Assembly: GCA_003476685.1 (NCBI GenBank)
Contig: DMVN01000077.1
Coordinates: forward strand, 1 to 12,101
Direction of reading: 5' to 3'
From: Acidobacteriota bacterium
Lineage (GTDB): Bacteria; Acidobacteriota; Aminicenantia; Aminicenantales; Saccharicenantaceae
DNA: 12,101 nucleotides
Shown here in pieces: positions 1 to 7,816 of this stretch; positions within the stretch are counted from its first letter, which is position 1; each line of letters opens with the position of its first letter. The position numbers and the translations under genes were made by a program. The notes beneath the pieces were generated by a model. It was not told the DNA's origin, ran no database searches, and was given only the letters and a program-made list of their open reading frames with translations.

Positions 1-2789
1 GCTACCGGGTTGATGTCTGGGATGAAAAGTCCAGAAAATGGCATTCTCTCTGCCAGCGAATCGGAACCTACAGGTTCATCAGGCTCGACCGGGAACTGAC
101 CCTTGAAGATGAAGGTTTCATCTCGCCGGCGGTAACCCAGTCGGCCGACGAGTCCTCCGATGACATTTTCGCCCACGAATCGCTGTTCCACTGGGACGGC
201 TGGAGCCTGGTCGCCCCTCGCCCCGGCAAGACCATCAACCCCGACGACCAGCCTCAAACAATTGAAAACCAGGCCATGACTGACTTCCTGCTGGAAACCA
301 GGTTCAAACCGAAGCCGGGTTCGCTGCCGCGCCTGCGCTATGGACTGGGCTACAGACTGAGGGCCAGAACGGTCGACCTGGCCGGAAACAGCCAGCCCCT
401 CGAAAACCCCGACGACAGTTGCGCCATTCCGCCTCCTTCCAAGCAGCCCTTTACCTTCAGCCGTTTTGACCCTGTGCCCTCACCCCTGATTATTCCCCGC
501 GAAGCACCCAAGAGCGGAGAGAATGTGGACCACCTGGTGATAAAGAGTTTTAATGAATCCATAGAACGGGACACCGTGCCCACCAACCAGGTTTCGGACC
601 GCCATGTGGCTCCGCCGAAGATTTCCCAACTTGACTCAGAATTTCACGGAATGTTCGACGGCACTTCCGGCCTGAAACCAGAAGTTTATTCCCTGATCTG
701 CCTAAGAGATGGCGGTCAGTTCAAAGAAATGGAACCAGGAGAACAGCTTGAGCTCCCCTACTTCCCCGACCCCTGGGCCCGCGGGGCCTGCATCCGTGGT
801 CTTCCCTATGGAGCGCCCGACCCGATGATGATTGAATTTTCAGGCGACTGGCCGGATTTCCGGCCTTTTAGAATAAGGCTGCAGGAAGGGAACCAGCCGG
901 CGCGCTGGGATAATTCTTCCCGCCTGCTGACAGTCTACCTGAAAAAGGGAGAATCGGTCACCCTGCGAATAAGCTGTTATTTCCCGGAGAGGTTTCTACC
1001 TATCCAGGGACTTTACCGCTGGCTGGAAAAGCCCGAAAGGATTATTCCCCAGAAAGTCATGCAGCCGCCTCGCGGTTTGCCCGAAGGCCAGGTTCAAGTG
1101 CTCAAGACTTTGCAGCCTCCCAAGATTGACCTGACCAGAGTTCGCACGCTGTCCATTCAGGGCCGCAACTGGTTGATGACTCCGTTCAGAGAAATAACAC
1201 TGATGCATGCCACTCTGCAGCCGGTGGGCAAACCAGTCAACAAATCGCTCGAAGCCCACAGAGGGCTGGGGCAAACCTCGGCTGTTCTGTACGGCGAGTT
1301 TGAACTCCATGGGCCCAGCACTTCGAAAGCCGAGCTTCTGGCCGACTGGAAAGAACCGGTAGATTACCTGAACGAGCCGAAGCCAAAAGTTCTTGACGGT
1401 CAGGCTCACGTCCTGGAATTTAAGATAGACCCGGTTCTGACCACCCTGAACCTCACGCCCAGGCCTGAGGCTGGGAAGGCCACAGGTCCAATCGGAGACA
1501 GGCAAATTCAAACCAGGGCCGTCACCACGGCCATGGTCAAGGCCCCGCCAACTCCGGTTTACCGGCACGAGTTCGGCGATACCAAGTTCAGAAGGGTTAA
1601 CTACAGGCTCATCACCACTACCAGGTACATGGAGCAATTCCCGTCTAACGAGCTTCCGGAAGAAACGGGCTACACCAGGACCAGCGACCCAGTAGAAATC
1701 AAGGTGCTAAACACCGCCCCGCCGGCCATGCCCAAAGTCGTCTACGTGGTTCCCTCCTTCAGGTGGGAAAGAAGCAAGCAAGGCTCGAAGGTCACCAGCG
1801 TCAGGAAGAGTGCGCTCCGGGTGTATTTAGAAAGGCCATGGTATTCAAGCGGCGAAGGCGAGCTCCTGGCGGTCATCCTTCCCCCGGGAATTACCATAAC
1901 TCCGAGAAAACCAGTGGCCGCTCCCGTCAGCCGCACTACTACTCCGCAGGTTACCCAGAGAATTCAGCCCCAGCTTCAGAAAAAGGCCGTACCCGGCGCT
2001 TTGCAGGTGAGCGTTCCGCCAGTGGCCGAAAAATACAAACCTTATGTAACGATGTGGGGCAGCGACCCCATCTGGAGGTCCGGAGCGGTGGCCCCGCCCG
2101 AATATCCGCTGCCCGAGGCCTTCCCTTCAGCCGTTGAGGTTATGGGCGACCTGCCTCTCCTGGAGCTGCCGGGCGATAAAAAGTTTATCGCTGTCGGACA
2201 TCAGGTGGAATACGACGAAGAACGCCAGCTGTGGTTCTGCGACCTGGAACTGGATTCAGGTCAGGCCTACTTTCCGTTCATCAGGTTAGCCCTGGCCAGG
2301 TTCCAGCCGGATTCTGTGCCCGGGGCCCACCTGTCCCAGGTAGTGGTGGCCAATTTCGCCCAGATTCTGCCCGAAAGAAGCCTGGCCGTGACCTTTAATC
2401 CTTCCAATTTTAAGGAAGTGAACGTCAGCCTGTCCGGCGTGTCCTACATCCAGGGTTATGCCGGTAGCGGGCCCGGAGAGGTGGAAGTGGCCCTGGAAAC
2501 CAAGAAGCTCACCCTGCCGGACGAGCTGGGCTGGGAACCAGTTAAAGAGGCAGTCATCACCCTGAAGCCGCAAAGGGCCGGAGCAACGGAAGTCGGCTCG
2601 TTTATCTGGCAGGGCACACTCAACCTGCCCAAGGGCATAAAGCTACAGGACTACAGAATCGCCGTCAGAGAATACGAATTGTTTGACACGGACGAGTTGG
2701 ACAAGGCCGCCCGCACGGTAGCCGCGGTGACCACCAAAAAGTACAAACGACTGGTTTACGCCGAGACCATAAAGCTTCTGGACCTATAA
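1..2789 (+). CDS. Very large uncharacterised protein, C-terminal 928 residues (5' end outside window)
   Basis: The frame is open from position 3 to the TAA at 2787-2789. The ATG at 276 is internal: about 91 in-frame codons precede it without a stop, and they read like real protein. The full protein therefore exceeds 928 residues and its N-terminus is not visible. Near visible residues 113-130 there is a fibronectin-III-like strand ending in DLAGN. Other distinctive blocks are GRNWLMTPFREITLMHA (about 388-403), VVYVVPSFRW (about 579-588), RVYLERPWYSSGEGELL (from about 606), a Pro/Gln/Thr-rich linker (about 630-680) and YFPFIRLALARFQP (from about 756). The phrases recall a scattered family of very long uncharacterised bacterial proteins, but I cannot name it and no catalytic motif is visible. 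No membrane segment is visible in the part present. It converges on the photolyase gene with a 33-nt gap. A structural or surface role is a guess. Confidence 0.85.
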   Translation, partial: YRVDVWDEKSRKWHSLCQRIGTYRFIRLDRELTLEDEGFISPAVTQSADESSDDIFAHESLFHWDGWSLVAPRPGKTINPDDQPQTIENQAMTDFLLETRFKPKPGSLPRLRYGLGYRLRARTVDLAGNSQPLENPDDSCAIPPPSKQPFTFSRFDPVPSPLIIPREAPKSGENVDHLVIKSFNESIERDTVPTNQVSDRHVAPPKISQLDSEFHGMFDGTSGLKPEVYSLICLRDGGQFKEMEPGEQLELPYFPDPWARGACIRGLPYGAPDPMMIEFSGDWPDFRPFRIRLQEGNQPARWDNSSRLLTVYLKKGESVTLRISCYFPERFLPIQGLYRWLEKPERIIPQKVMQPPRGLPEGQVQVLKTLQPPKIDLTRVRTLSIQGRNWLMTPFREITLMHATLQPVGKPVNKSLEAHRGLGQTSAVLYGEFELHGPSTSKAELLADWKEPVDYLNEPKPKVLDGQAHVLEFKIDPVLTTLNLTPRPEAGKATGPIGDRQIQTRAVTTAMVKAPPTPVYRHEFGDTKFRRVNYRLITTTRYMEQFPSNELPEETGYTRTSDPVEIKVLNTAPPAMPKVVYVVPSFRWERSKQGSKVTSVRKSALRVYLERPWYSSGEGELLAVILPPGITITPRKPVAAPVSRTTTPQVTQRIQPQLQKKAVPGALQVSVPPVAEKYKPYVTMWGSDPIWRSGAVAPPEYPLPEAFPSAVEVMGDLPLLELPGDKKFIAVGHQVEYDEERQLWFCDLELDSGQAYFPFIRLALARFQPDSVPGAHLSQVVVANFAQILPERSLAVTFNPSNFKEVNVSLSGVSYIQGYAGSGPGEVEVALETKKLTLPDELGWEPVKEAVITLKPQRAGATEVGSFIWQGTLNLPKGIKLQDYRIAVREYELFDTDELDKAARTVAAVTTKKYKRLVYAETIKLLDL

Positions 2790-2822
2790 AATAAGGACAT
2801 AAACTATATTTCCTATTTTTTT

Positions 2823-4142
2823 TCAAGCCCGGTTTAAGTAGACCTGTCTTACTCTGATGGTGGCGGCCCGATGGTCCACAACCGGTGGATAATATTCAGG
2901 AAGCTCCAGGGAATGAATCTGGCGGCAGCTTAATTTCTTCAATTCAGGCAGATATTTTTTTATGTAACGGCAATCCGGGTCAAACTTCTGCGCCTGAATA
3001 ACTGGATTAAACATGCGGAAAGGCCGCGGGTCAGCCCCAACCGAGGCTGACCACTGCCAGTTGCCGGTGTTAACCACCTCATCATAATCAAGCAGGTATT
3101 TTTTGAAAAACTTCTCCCCTATTCTCCAGTCTAAAAGCAGGTCCTTGGTGACAAAAGAAGCCACCACCAGCCGGGCCCGGTTGTGCATCCAGCCTTCTCC
3201 TTTGAGCTGATTTATGGCAGCATCAATAAGGGGATAACCGGTCCTGGCCTCTTCCAGAGCCCTGATATCTTCTTCCCGGTTAAGCCATTTTAAGCCCCGG
3301 CGCTTCTCCTGAAATTCCAGGTTTTCAGTCCAGGGGAAGTGATGGCGGATGTGGTACCAGAATTCCCGCCAGGCCAGCTCTTTGACAAACTGGCTGTCCA
3401 TAACCAGACTCTTCCGCGCCCGGGCCAGAACCTGGCGGATTGAAACCAGGCCAAACCTGATAGCCACCGACAGCCGGCTGGTGCCGTCAACATCCAGCTG
3501 ATTCCGGCCTTCATCATAACCCTTAAAATCATATTGCTTGAGCCGGCGCTCAGCATAATCTGGCTTCCAGTACCTGTTCGTCTGGTGAGATACCAGCCTA
3601 AAGGTCTCTGCCAGCGATGGCCAGTTCAGCTCTGGCGTCTGAAGTCGGTCAGGCTCAGGCCAGACAGAAAGATCTTCTCCGGCCAGGGCCATTCGCCACA
3701 GTCTGAAAAAAGGGCTGTAAACTTTCCGGGCTTGGATTTTTTCCGGCGGCACCAGGAGGGAATCATTAAAATCCTTAAAGATAATCCCTTTCTTCTGGCA
3801 CAGAGCTTCAACCTTCTTCTGAGTTCTTTCCCCCTGCCAGGAGTAACTGCGATTAGTGTAGACAGCTTCTACTTTCAATTCTGAGATGAGCCGGTCTAAA
3901 ATTCTTTCCGGCTGTCCGTAAAAGCCATAAAGACGGCTGCCCTTTTTCTCCAGCCGATGATTTAACTGGCGAAGGCAATCAAGCAAAAATCCGTTTCTTG
4001 AGGCTGGACCCTCCAGCTCCTGAAGAAGCTCCTGGTCTAAGATAAAAACAGGAATAACTTCCTGGCTCTTTTTACAAGCCTCAATAAGTCCACGGTTATC
4101 TTTCAGCCGCAGATCACGCTTAAACCAGTAAAGAATCCGCAC
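2823..4142 (-). CDS. phrB: Deoxyribodipyrimidine photo-lyase (class I-type CPD photolyase/cryptochrome family)
   Basis: A 439-residue flavoprotein of the photolyase/cryptochrome family. The usual activity is light-driven reversal of cyclobutane pyrimidine dimers in cytoplasmic DNA. The N-terminus (MRILYWFKRDLRLKDN) is the typical start of the antenna-binding Rossmann domain. TSRLS at about 220-224 matches the FAD phosphate-binding motif. WREFWYHIRHHFPW, TGYPLIDAAINQL, GWMHNRARLVVASF and KDLLLDWRIGE are the standard FAD-domain signatures. GNWQWSASVGADPRPFRMFNP-like sequence holds the Trp pair that in E. coli photolyase sits at the flavin and the lesion. The stretch after WQW is one residue shorter than the E. 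coli-type motif. Length is slightly below the usual 450-480. The start is GTG at 4142, with AAGG a few bases upstream. It lies 37 nt downstream of the DUF4382 lipoprotein gene on the same strand, so the two are probably cotranscribed. CPD rather than (6-4) or cryptochrome function is inferred. Confidence 0.95.
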   Translation of the reverse strand: MRILYWFKRDLRLKDNRGLIEACKKSQEVIPVFILDQELLQELEGPASRNGFLLDCLRQLNHRLEKKGSRLYGFYGQPERILDRLISELKVEAVYTNRSYSWQGERTQKKVEALCQKKGIIFKDFNDSLLVPPEKIQARKVYSPFFRLWRMALAGEDLSVWPEPDRLQTPELNWPSLAETFRLVSHQTNRYWKPDYAERRLKQYDFKGYDEGRNQLDVDGTSRLSVAIRFGLVSIRQVLARARKSLVMDSQFVKELAWREFWYHIRHHFPWTENLEFQEKRRGLKWLNREEDIRALEEARTGYPLIDAAINQLKGEGWMHNRARLVVASFVTKDLLLDWRIGEKFFKKYLLDYDEVVNTGNWQWSASVGADPRPFRMFNPVIQAQKFDPDCRYIKKYLPELKKLSCRQIHSLELPEYYPPVVDHRAATIRVRQVYLNRA

Positions 4143-4179
4143 TTCAGACCTTTTCCCACCCGACCTCTAATCAGCAGGC

Positions 4180-4689
4180 CTACCGACTATGAACAACGTT
4201 TTTGACGATGATAAAGGGAGCGAAATTATAATTCATCCCGTTCCAGAGCAGCGACCGCTCGGCATCAAAATCCAGGGTCATCTTAACCGAAGTCTGACCG
4301 GTAACAGTAAACTGACAGGGAATGGTGATGGTCAGCGGTGGGTTCAGGGTGATGGTAAAGGTTCTTTCAGAAGTAACTATCTCCACTCTGGAAATGACCA
4401 GCTTAAGGCCAGAATATGTTCCGGGTGGAAGTTCCAGAGCAGCCAGTCTTTCTTCGCGCCCTCTTAGCGGAATAAGGTCAATCGTTTTGGGCTCGGTCAG
4501 GATGTTATCAGTCCAGGTCTGGCGGTCTTCGTTCCTCAAGTATATAGCATCAATGGTCACATAGACATGCTGGATATTATGGGCTGGAGCATCAGTCAGG
4601 TAGAGCTCAAAATTGGCCGATGATTTAGTAGAACAGCCACTTGGCAGAAGAAGAAAAACAGCGGCTAAAGCCAGAATTGTTTTTTTCAT
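4180..4689 (-). CDS. DUF4382-domain lipoprotein
   Basis: A 169-residue exported protein. The N-terminus is a short basic start, a hydrophobic run and LLPSGC, with Cys19 as the likely lipidated residue. The -3 position is Pro rather than the preferred Leu, so the lipobox is imperfect. The mature part begins FELYLTDAPAHNIQHVYVTID at about 27-47. The LTDAP motif followed by a VYVTID strand is characteristic of DUF4382. The rest is beta-rich, includes a PPGTYSGLKLVI strand, and matches the compact sandwich expected for that family, whose function is unknown. The ATG at 4689 has a strong AAAGGAGG site about 7 nt upstream and a TATAAT box further out. It is the first gene of a probable two-gene unit with the photolyase. 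The pairing of an envelope lipoprotein with a DNA-repair enzyme is unexplained. Confidence 0.85.
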   Translation of the reverse strand: MKKTILALAAVFLLLPSGCSTKSSANFELYLTDAPAHNIQHVYVTIDAIYLRNEDRQTWTDNILTEPKTIDLIPLRGREERLAALELPPGTYSGLKLVISRVEIVTSERTFTITLNPPLTITIPCQFTVTGQTSVKMTLDFDAERSLLWNGMNYNFAPFIIVKNVVHSR

Positions 4690-4715
4690 TCCCGGCCTCC
4701 TTTTCTTTTTTTTTT

Positions 4716-4744
4716 ATTATACATCAAAAAATTAAATTAATGAA
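4716..4744 (-). promoter_or_regulatory. Probable sigma-70-type promoter for the DUF4382-photolyase unit
   Basis: On the minus strand a perfect TATAAT lies at 4721-4716. A weak -35 candidate, TTCATT, lies 17 bp upstream at 4744-4739. The surrounding DNA is strongly AT-rich. Transcription would start near 4709, giving a leader of about 20 nt that contains the AAAGGAGG ribosome site. The -10 is convincing; the -35 is poor. Confidence 0.55.
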
Positions 4745-5019
4745 AAAATTGAGGATTATCAACCAGCTAAAGGCTTGATTTTTAGGAAATTAAGTCTGTT
4801 CCCGGAATTATGGGTTGGGAACTGGACACTAGCCAAAGACCCTCTGTAATTTTTTTCTCCGATAAACAGCCACAAAATCAAGTTTATTTCTCCCATCTTA
4901 AATGCTTCAGGGCTTAAAACACGGGTACTATCCGGTGGCAGATAGGCTTGCCCTCAAACTTCTGCTTCCCCGGCTTTCCCGGAGCTCCAGAGCTGTGCTG
5001 AGCCCAGAAGCCAAGACCC
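4745..5019. other. Intergenic stretch without a recognised gene
   Basis: Together with the promoter this makes a 330-bp gap (4690-5019) between two same-strand units. The half next to the lipoprotein gene is AT-rich and fits a promoter region. The half next to 5020 is GC-richer and forms the 3' flank of the SRPBCC gene. It has small inverted repeats around 4966-4995 (CCGG pairs and AGCT pairs) but no hairpin followed by a clear U-tract. I see no credible ORF with a ribosome site and no RNA family here. Confidence 0.5.
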
Positions 5020-5790
5020 TTAGGGCCGGGACTGGCTGGCGACATATTTTTTAACCTTTTCCAGGGAAGACCGCAGGTTGGCTTTATAAAGCCAGTCTCT
5101 TATAAAACCGGGGACCGGGAAAGCGGGCCGGACCAGGCTTCCGTAGCGAGCCACCGTTCGCTGTTCATCCAGGCGGTGTAGCTTCCAGAAACCATAGAGT
5201 TCTTTCAGGTCCCGGGGCTCAGCGGGGTCCAGCTCCCACCAGAAATATAATTTATCAGGCCAGAAGTGATGGATAACGGTATACCTGACTTTCTGTCCCA
5301 TAATCCTGACCACGAAAAACATCCGGTTATAATCCGCACCCTGTTCTATAATCTTTAGTTCTTTTATTTCTTCAAGATATTCAGCCTGGCGCTCGGTGTC
5401 AGAAAGAATGGACCAGGCCTTCTCCGCCGGAACTTCAAAAATCAAAGCGGCAGAAATAATAGTCCGGCCCTCGGGTGCTCCTTCGTGGGAAGAGACCAGG
5501 ATTACTTCACCCGAAAAAATTTTCTTTTTCTGTTCAGCCGTCAGGTCTTTAAGGCCGTCAGAGCCAAAATCGGGCACAGTCGCGGTGGCCGGCTGGGGCT
5601 GGACCTGGACTGTCCGGCAAATAGATCCGCCAAAGCTTCCCGGTTGATATCCGCCGCCCTGAGTAGCGAGGACCGGCAGTTGGCAGGCCAGGCTTATCAG
5701 AATAAAAGAAAAGAGAATAATTTGACGATTCCGGTTGATGGTCAGCCTGATGAGCCGGGGCCTTCCCGGTGAACGGCTCGGCACTTTCAT
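5020..5790 (-). CDS. Exported SRPBCC/START-like domain protein
   Basis: A 256-residue protein. A long basic N-terminal region (rich in Arg up to about residue 22) leads to a hydrophobic segment at about 24-41 and a VLA|T site typical of signal peptidase I. The Cys in ISLAC does not make a good lipobox. A low-complexity Gln/Pro/Thr linker follows to about residue 74. From about 94 to 250 the pattern is that of the SRPBCC (START/polyketide-cyclase) fold: FEVPAEKAWSILSDTERQAEYL, then strands with RYTVIHHFWPDKLYFWWELDP, then a C-terminal amphipathic helix. Such folds bind hydrophobic ligands; the ligand here is unknown. An in-frame TAG two codons upstream fixes ATG 5790 as the first possible start. 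The ribosome site is weak, which suggests coupling to the upstream gene 26 nt away. A periplasmic location is inferred from the signal peptide. Confidence 0.8.
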   Translation of the reverse strand: MKVPSRSPGRPRLIRLTINRNRQIILFSFILISLACQLPVLATQGGGYQPGSFGGSICRTVQVQPQPATATVPDFGSDGLKDLTAEQKKKIFSGEVILVSSHEGAPEGRTIISAALIFEVPAEKAWSILSDTERQAEYLEEIKELKIIEQGADYNRMFFVVRIMGQKVRYTVIHHFWPDKLYFWWELDPAEPRDLKELYGFWKLHRLDEQRTVARYGSLVRPAFPVPGFIRDWLYKANLRSSLEKVKKYVASQSRP

Positions 5791-5816
5791 CTTCTACACC
5801 CGGATTAAACCTGAAT

Positions 5817-6830
5817 TCATGATTTCTTTTCAAATTCTTCTCGTGAAATTTTCTGAATCGTCAGGTGACGCACCGTATAACTCTGGATTTTCTGGCCACC
5901 CATTCCCGGCGGCAAACTGGTTTCCGTGACCACGAATTCATCCATGGTCACTCTCTCTATCCACCTGGTATCGAGGTTGATATAAATATCACCGATGTAT
6001 TCTGAACCGCCCTCGGTAATTATATCACCGCCAGGGCCGCCCGGCATGATTACCTTCAAAGTGCTTTCACCTGAATCGTAGCCAATGATGGCACAGGCCA
6101 GCCCGTTCATCAGGCCGAGACCCTTGAATGTCAACCTGACTTCGCCGTTGCGGAAGACCGAGCCTTCCTTAAGGGCCTGGCCAAGATTAACCGGAGGCTC
6201 GGTAAAGGAAGCGGCATGGCGGAGGCTCTGACCGGGATATTTTAAGTCCTGAATTCCAACCCCTCCTTCCACCGGCCTGGCAAAAATGTCGCAGAAACTG
6301 TGAAAATCGATAAAGCTGTTATAAATCTGATAACCGGTGATGCCGGGAACTTTCCGGCCGTTGCTAAAGGTCAGGTCTCCAAACCGGTCATGGGGGATGC
6401 CGAAAACCTGCCCCTTTTCATCCTTTGCACCCGTCATCTCCCTGAAAACATAGGACCAGCCGGACAGTTCTCTGACCTGGGCTGGCGGCTGGGCGCCAGA
6501 CTGAATGGTGAATTCACCTACGGTACACAGATCTCCTTCCTGCCCCGAGAGCCGGGCCGGGACCCTTTTCAGTTTCAGCTTGAAAGTCTCAACTGATTTT
6601 CTTTTTCCGTCAAACCCGAGCTGAATCAACTTCATTTCCTGCTGGTAATACTGCACATCTGGTGCGCGCTCGCCAGCCAGGTTAAAAGGCCCTTTAAGAC
6701 CGGATAATTTCTTGGGCAGCTTGGCCGCAGACTGGCCCTGCCCGGTAAAAGCCGGGTTTAAAGCTGCCAGAAGTACAACAACTAAGCCCGCATAAAAAAG
6801 GATATTCGGGCCGACAGATTTCCTTCTCAT
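5817..6830 (-). CDS. Exported protein of unknown function, first gene of a pair with the SRPBCC protein
   Basis: I chose the ATG at 6830 (337 residues). AGGAG lies 7 nt upstream, and the product then begins MRRKSVGPNILFYAGLVVVLLAAL, described here in two parts: a basic start (residues 1-4) and a hydrophobic core (about 10-24), as in a signal peptide. The frame stays open to 6971, but that 47-codon extension has no ribosome site and would bury the signal. The mature protein is beta-rich with several Gly-rich turns (IIGYDSGEST, PGGPGGDIITEGGSEYIGDIYINLD). Two near-C-terminal strands, RWIERVTMDEFVVTET and QSYTVRHLTIQKIS, may form a beta-sheet that binds lipid or ligand, but this is only a guess. 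I do not recognise a family. It precedes the SRPBCC gene by 26 nt, so the two are likely cotranscribed and act together in the periplasm or envelope. Confidence 0.75.
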   Translation of the reverse strand: MRRKSVGPNILFYAGLVVVLLAALNPAFTGQGQSAAKLPKKLSGLKGPFNLAGERAPDVQYYQQEMKLIQLGFDGKRKSVETFKLKLKRVPARLSGQEGDLCTVGEFTIQSGAQPPAQVRELSGWSYVFREMTGAKDEKGQVFGIPHDRFGDLTFSNGRKVPGITGYQIYNSFIDFHSFCDIFARPVEGGVGIQDLKYPGQSLRHAASFTEPPVNLGQALKEGSVFRNGEVRLTFKGLGLMNGLACAIIGYDSGESTLKVIMPGGPGGDIITEGGSEYIGDIYINLDTRWIERVTMDEFVVTETSLPPGMGGQKIQSYTVRHLTIQKISREEFEKKS

Positions 6831-6882
6831 GGCTAAACTCCTGAAAAAATTGGCAGGTGGAACCTGATTCACCCCTTCTTTA

Positions 6883-6911
6883 AGGTTACAGGTAAGGTCA
6901 GTTCCCGTCAA
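6883..6911 (-). promoter_or_regulatory. Possible promoter for the exported unknown/SRPBCC pair
   Basis: On the minus strand TTGACG (6911-6906) is followed, after 17 bp, by TAACCT (6888-6883). The -35 matches 5 of 6 consensus bases, but the -10 only 3 of 6. It lies 53 bp or more upstream of the preferred start at 6830, and inside the rejected N-terminal extension. Confidence 0.3.
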
Positions 6912-7176
6912 GCTTGTTACTCCTACGGGGACAACGACGAGCTTCCCATTTTCAGAAGCGGTAAAAACCACATTCTTGCTACCCGGTTTAGGCTTTATCC
7001 TGTTAACGCCAAATCATAGAAAATATTTTTCAGGGCCAAGCTCTAATTACCACCGCATCAAGCTGTTAAATTCCTTGATTTTACAGCCTCACAGCCGAGG
7101 GCTGGACCGTCCCCGGACCGCTTCAGATACTGCCCTTAACCTGGATAATATACCCCAGCCTGAAAGAATAATCTGA
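6912..7176. other. Divergent intergenic region core
   Basis: The 433-bp gap between the divergent starts at 6830 and 7264 must hold promoters for both directions. Apart from the two promoter candidates listed separately, I see only short repeats (GGACCG twice near 7107-7121) and no credible gene. The open frames that cross it lack ribosome sites and family resemblance. Confidence 0.45.
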
Positions 7177-7206
7177 TTGACATAGAAGGCGCTTTAAGTT
7201 TACGAT
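7177..7206 (+). promoter_or_regulatory. Promoter for the beta-barrel gene
   Basis: A perfect TTGACA (7177-7182) is followed after 18 bp by TACGAT (7201-7206), 4 of 6 to the -10 consensus. Transcription would begin near 7213, exactly where a hairpin starts, and give a leader of about 50 nt. Confidence 0.55.
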
Positions 7207-7213
7207 GCAGCCA

Positions 7214-7236
7214 GGAGAGGAAATTCAGTTCTCTCC
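7214..7236 (+). promoter_or_regulatory. 5' leader hairpin of the beta-barrel mRNA
   Basis: GGAGAG (7214-7219) pairs with CTCTCC (7231-7236). Two further A-U pairs form if one G is bulged. It would sit at the very 5' end of the predicted transcript, about 27 nt before the start codon. Hairpins at this place are known to stabilise some outer-membrane protein mRNAs; that role is inferred here. Confidence 0.4.
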
Positions 7237-7263
7237 AACAGATTTAAGCTGAAGGGAGTATCC

Positions 7264-7806
7264 ATGAAAAAACTTATTAGTCTCATGGTTCTGGGAATTT
7301 TTTTCCTGGCCAGCGTGGCTCTGGCTCAGCCCGAGGGCAAGAAATGGGAGCTGGGCCTGGGCTTTGATTACAGCAGTATCAAGAGCTCTGGTTCCTCTGA
7401 AGCTTTTGATATCCTGACCATTCCCCTGAGGATTGGGCGTTACGTCTGGAAAGGACTGGAAGTGGAGCCGGAATTATTCTTGATGAAGGTGGAAGATAGC
7501 GACCTTGGTTATCTTTTCAACCTGAACGGGGTTTATAACTTCAAAACCTCCAAGCCCTTCAGGCCCTTCCTGCTGGCCGGCATCGGCATCACCAATGGCA
7601 TTAAAATCGGCTATCTGATGGAAGCCGACAACGAAATCAACGGCTTCGTCATTAACGCCGGGGCCGGGCTCAAATACCTGATAGGGAACTCAGCCGCCAT
7701 CAGGTTTGAATACCGCTACATGCACAACCGTCTTAAAGACAACGAGGGCTACACCGAAAATTTCAACAGCCATCAGTTCCTGATCGGGGCCTCGATATTC
7801 TTCTAA
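7264..7806 (+). CDS. Small outer-membrane beta-barrel protein
   Basis: A 180-residue exported protein. The signal peptide is clear: MKKLIS, a hydrophobic core, and a VALA|Q cleavage site near residue 21. The mature 159 residues alternate hydrophobic and polar positions in strands such as WELGLGFDYSS, LRIGRYVW, VEPELFLMK, YLFNLNGVYNF, PFLLAGIGITNG, FVINAGAGLKYLIG, AIRFEYRYMHN and HQFLIGASIFF. That count and length suit an 8-strand barrel of the OmpA/OmpW/PagP-like type (PF13505-like). The C-terminal Phe is the usual signal for outer-membrane insertion. GAAGGGAG lies 6 nt before the ATG. It is transcribed alone, divergently from the exported unknown protein. The specific function (lipid binding, adhesion or other) cannot be told from sequence. 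Confidence 0.85.
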   Translation: MKKLISLMVLGIFFLASVALAQPEGKKWELGLGFDYSSIKSSGSSEAFDILTIPLRIGRYVWKGLEVEPELFLMKVEDSDLGYLFNLNGVYNFKTSKPFRPFLLAGIGITNGIKIGYLMEADNEINGFVINAGAGLKYLIGNSAAIRFEYRYMHNRLKDNEGYTENFNSHQFLIGASIFF

Positions 7807-7816
7807 ACCGGTGGCT

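Noticed and set aside
276..278. ATG at 276 as the start of the large protein
   Set aside because: The frame is open and protein-like all the way back to position 3, so the ATG is an internal Met.
996..1637. 213-codon open frame on the minus strand inside the large plus-strand gene, and others like it (350-586 minus, 1763-2137 plus, 2286-2573 minus)
   Set aside because: They lie wholly within a convincing coding frame, have no ribosome site and no family resemblance. They are frame shadows in GC-richer DNA.
6831..6971. N-terminal extension of the exported unknown protein up to 6971
   Set aside because: No ribosome site at the longer start, while ATG 6830 has AGGAG 7 nt upstream and exposes a proper signal peptide.
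6976..7176. 66-codon plus-strand frame in the divergent intergenic region
   Set aside because: TTG start, no ribosome site, runs into the beta-barrel promoter, and has no recognisable sequence features.
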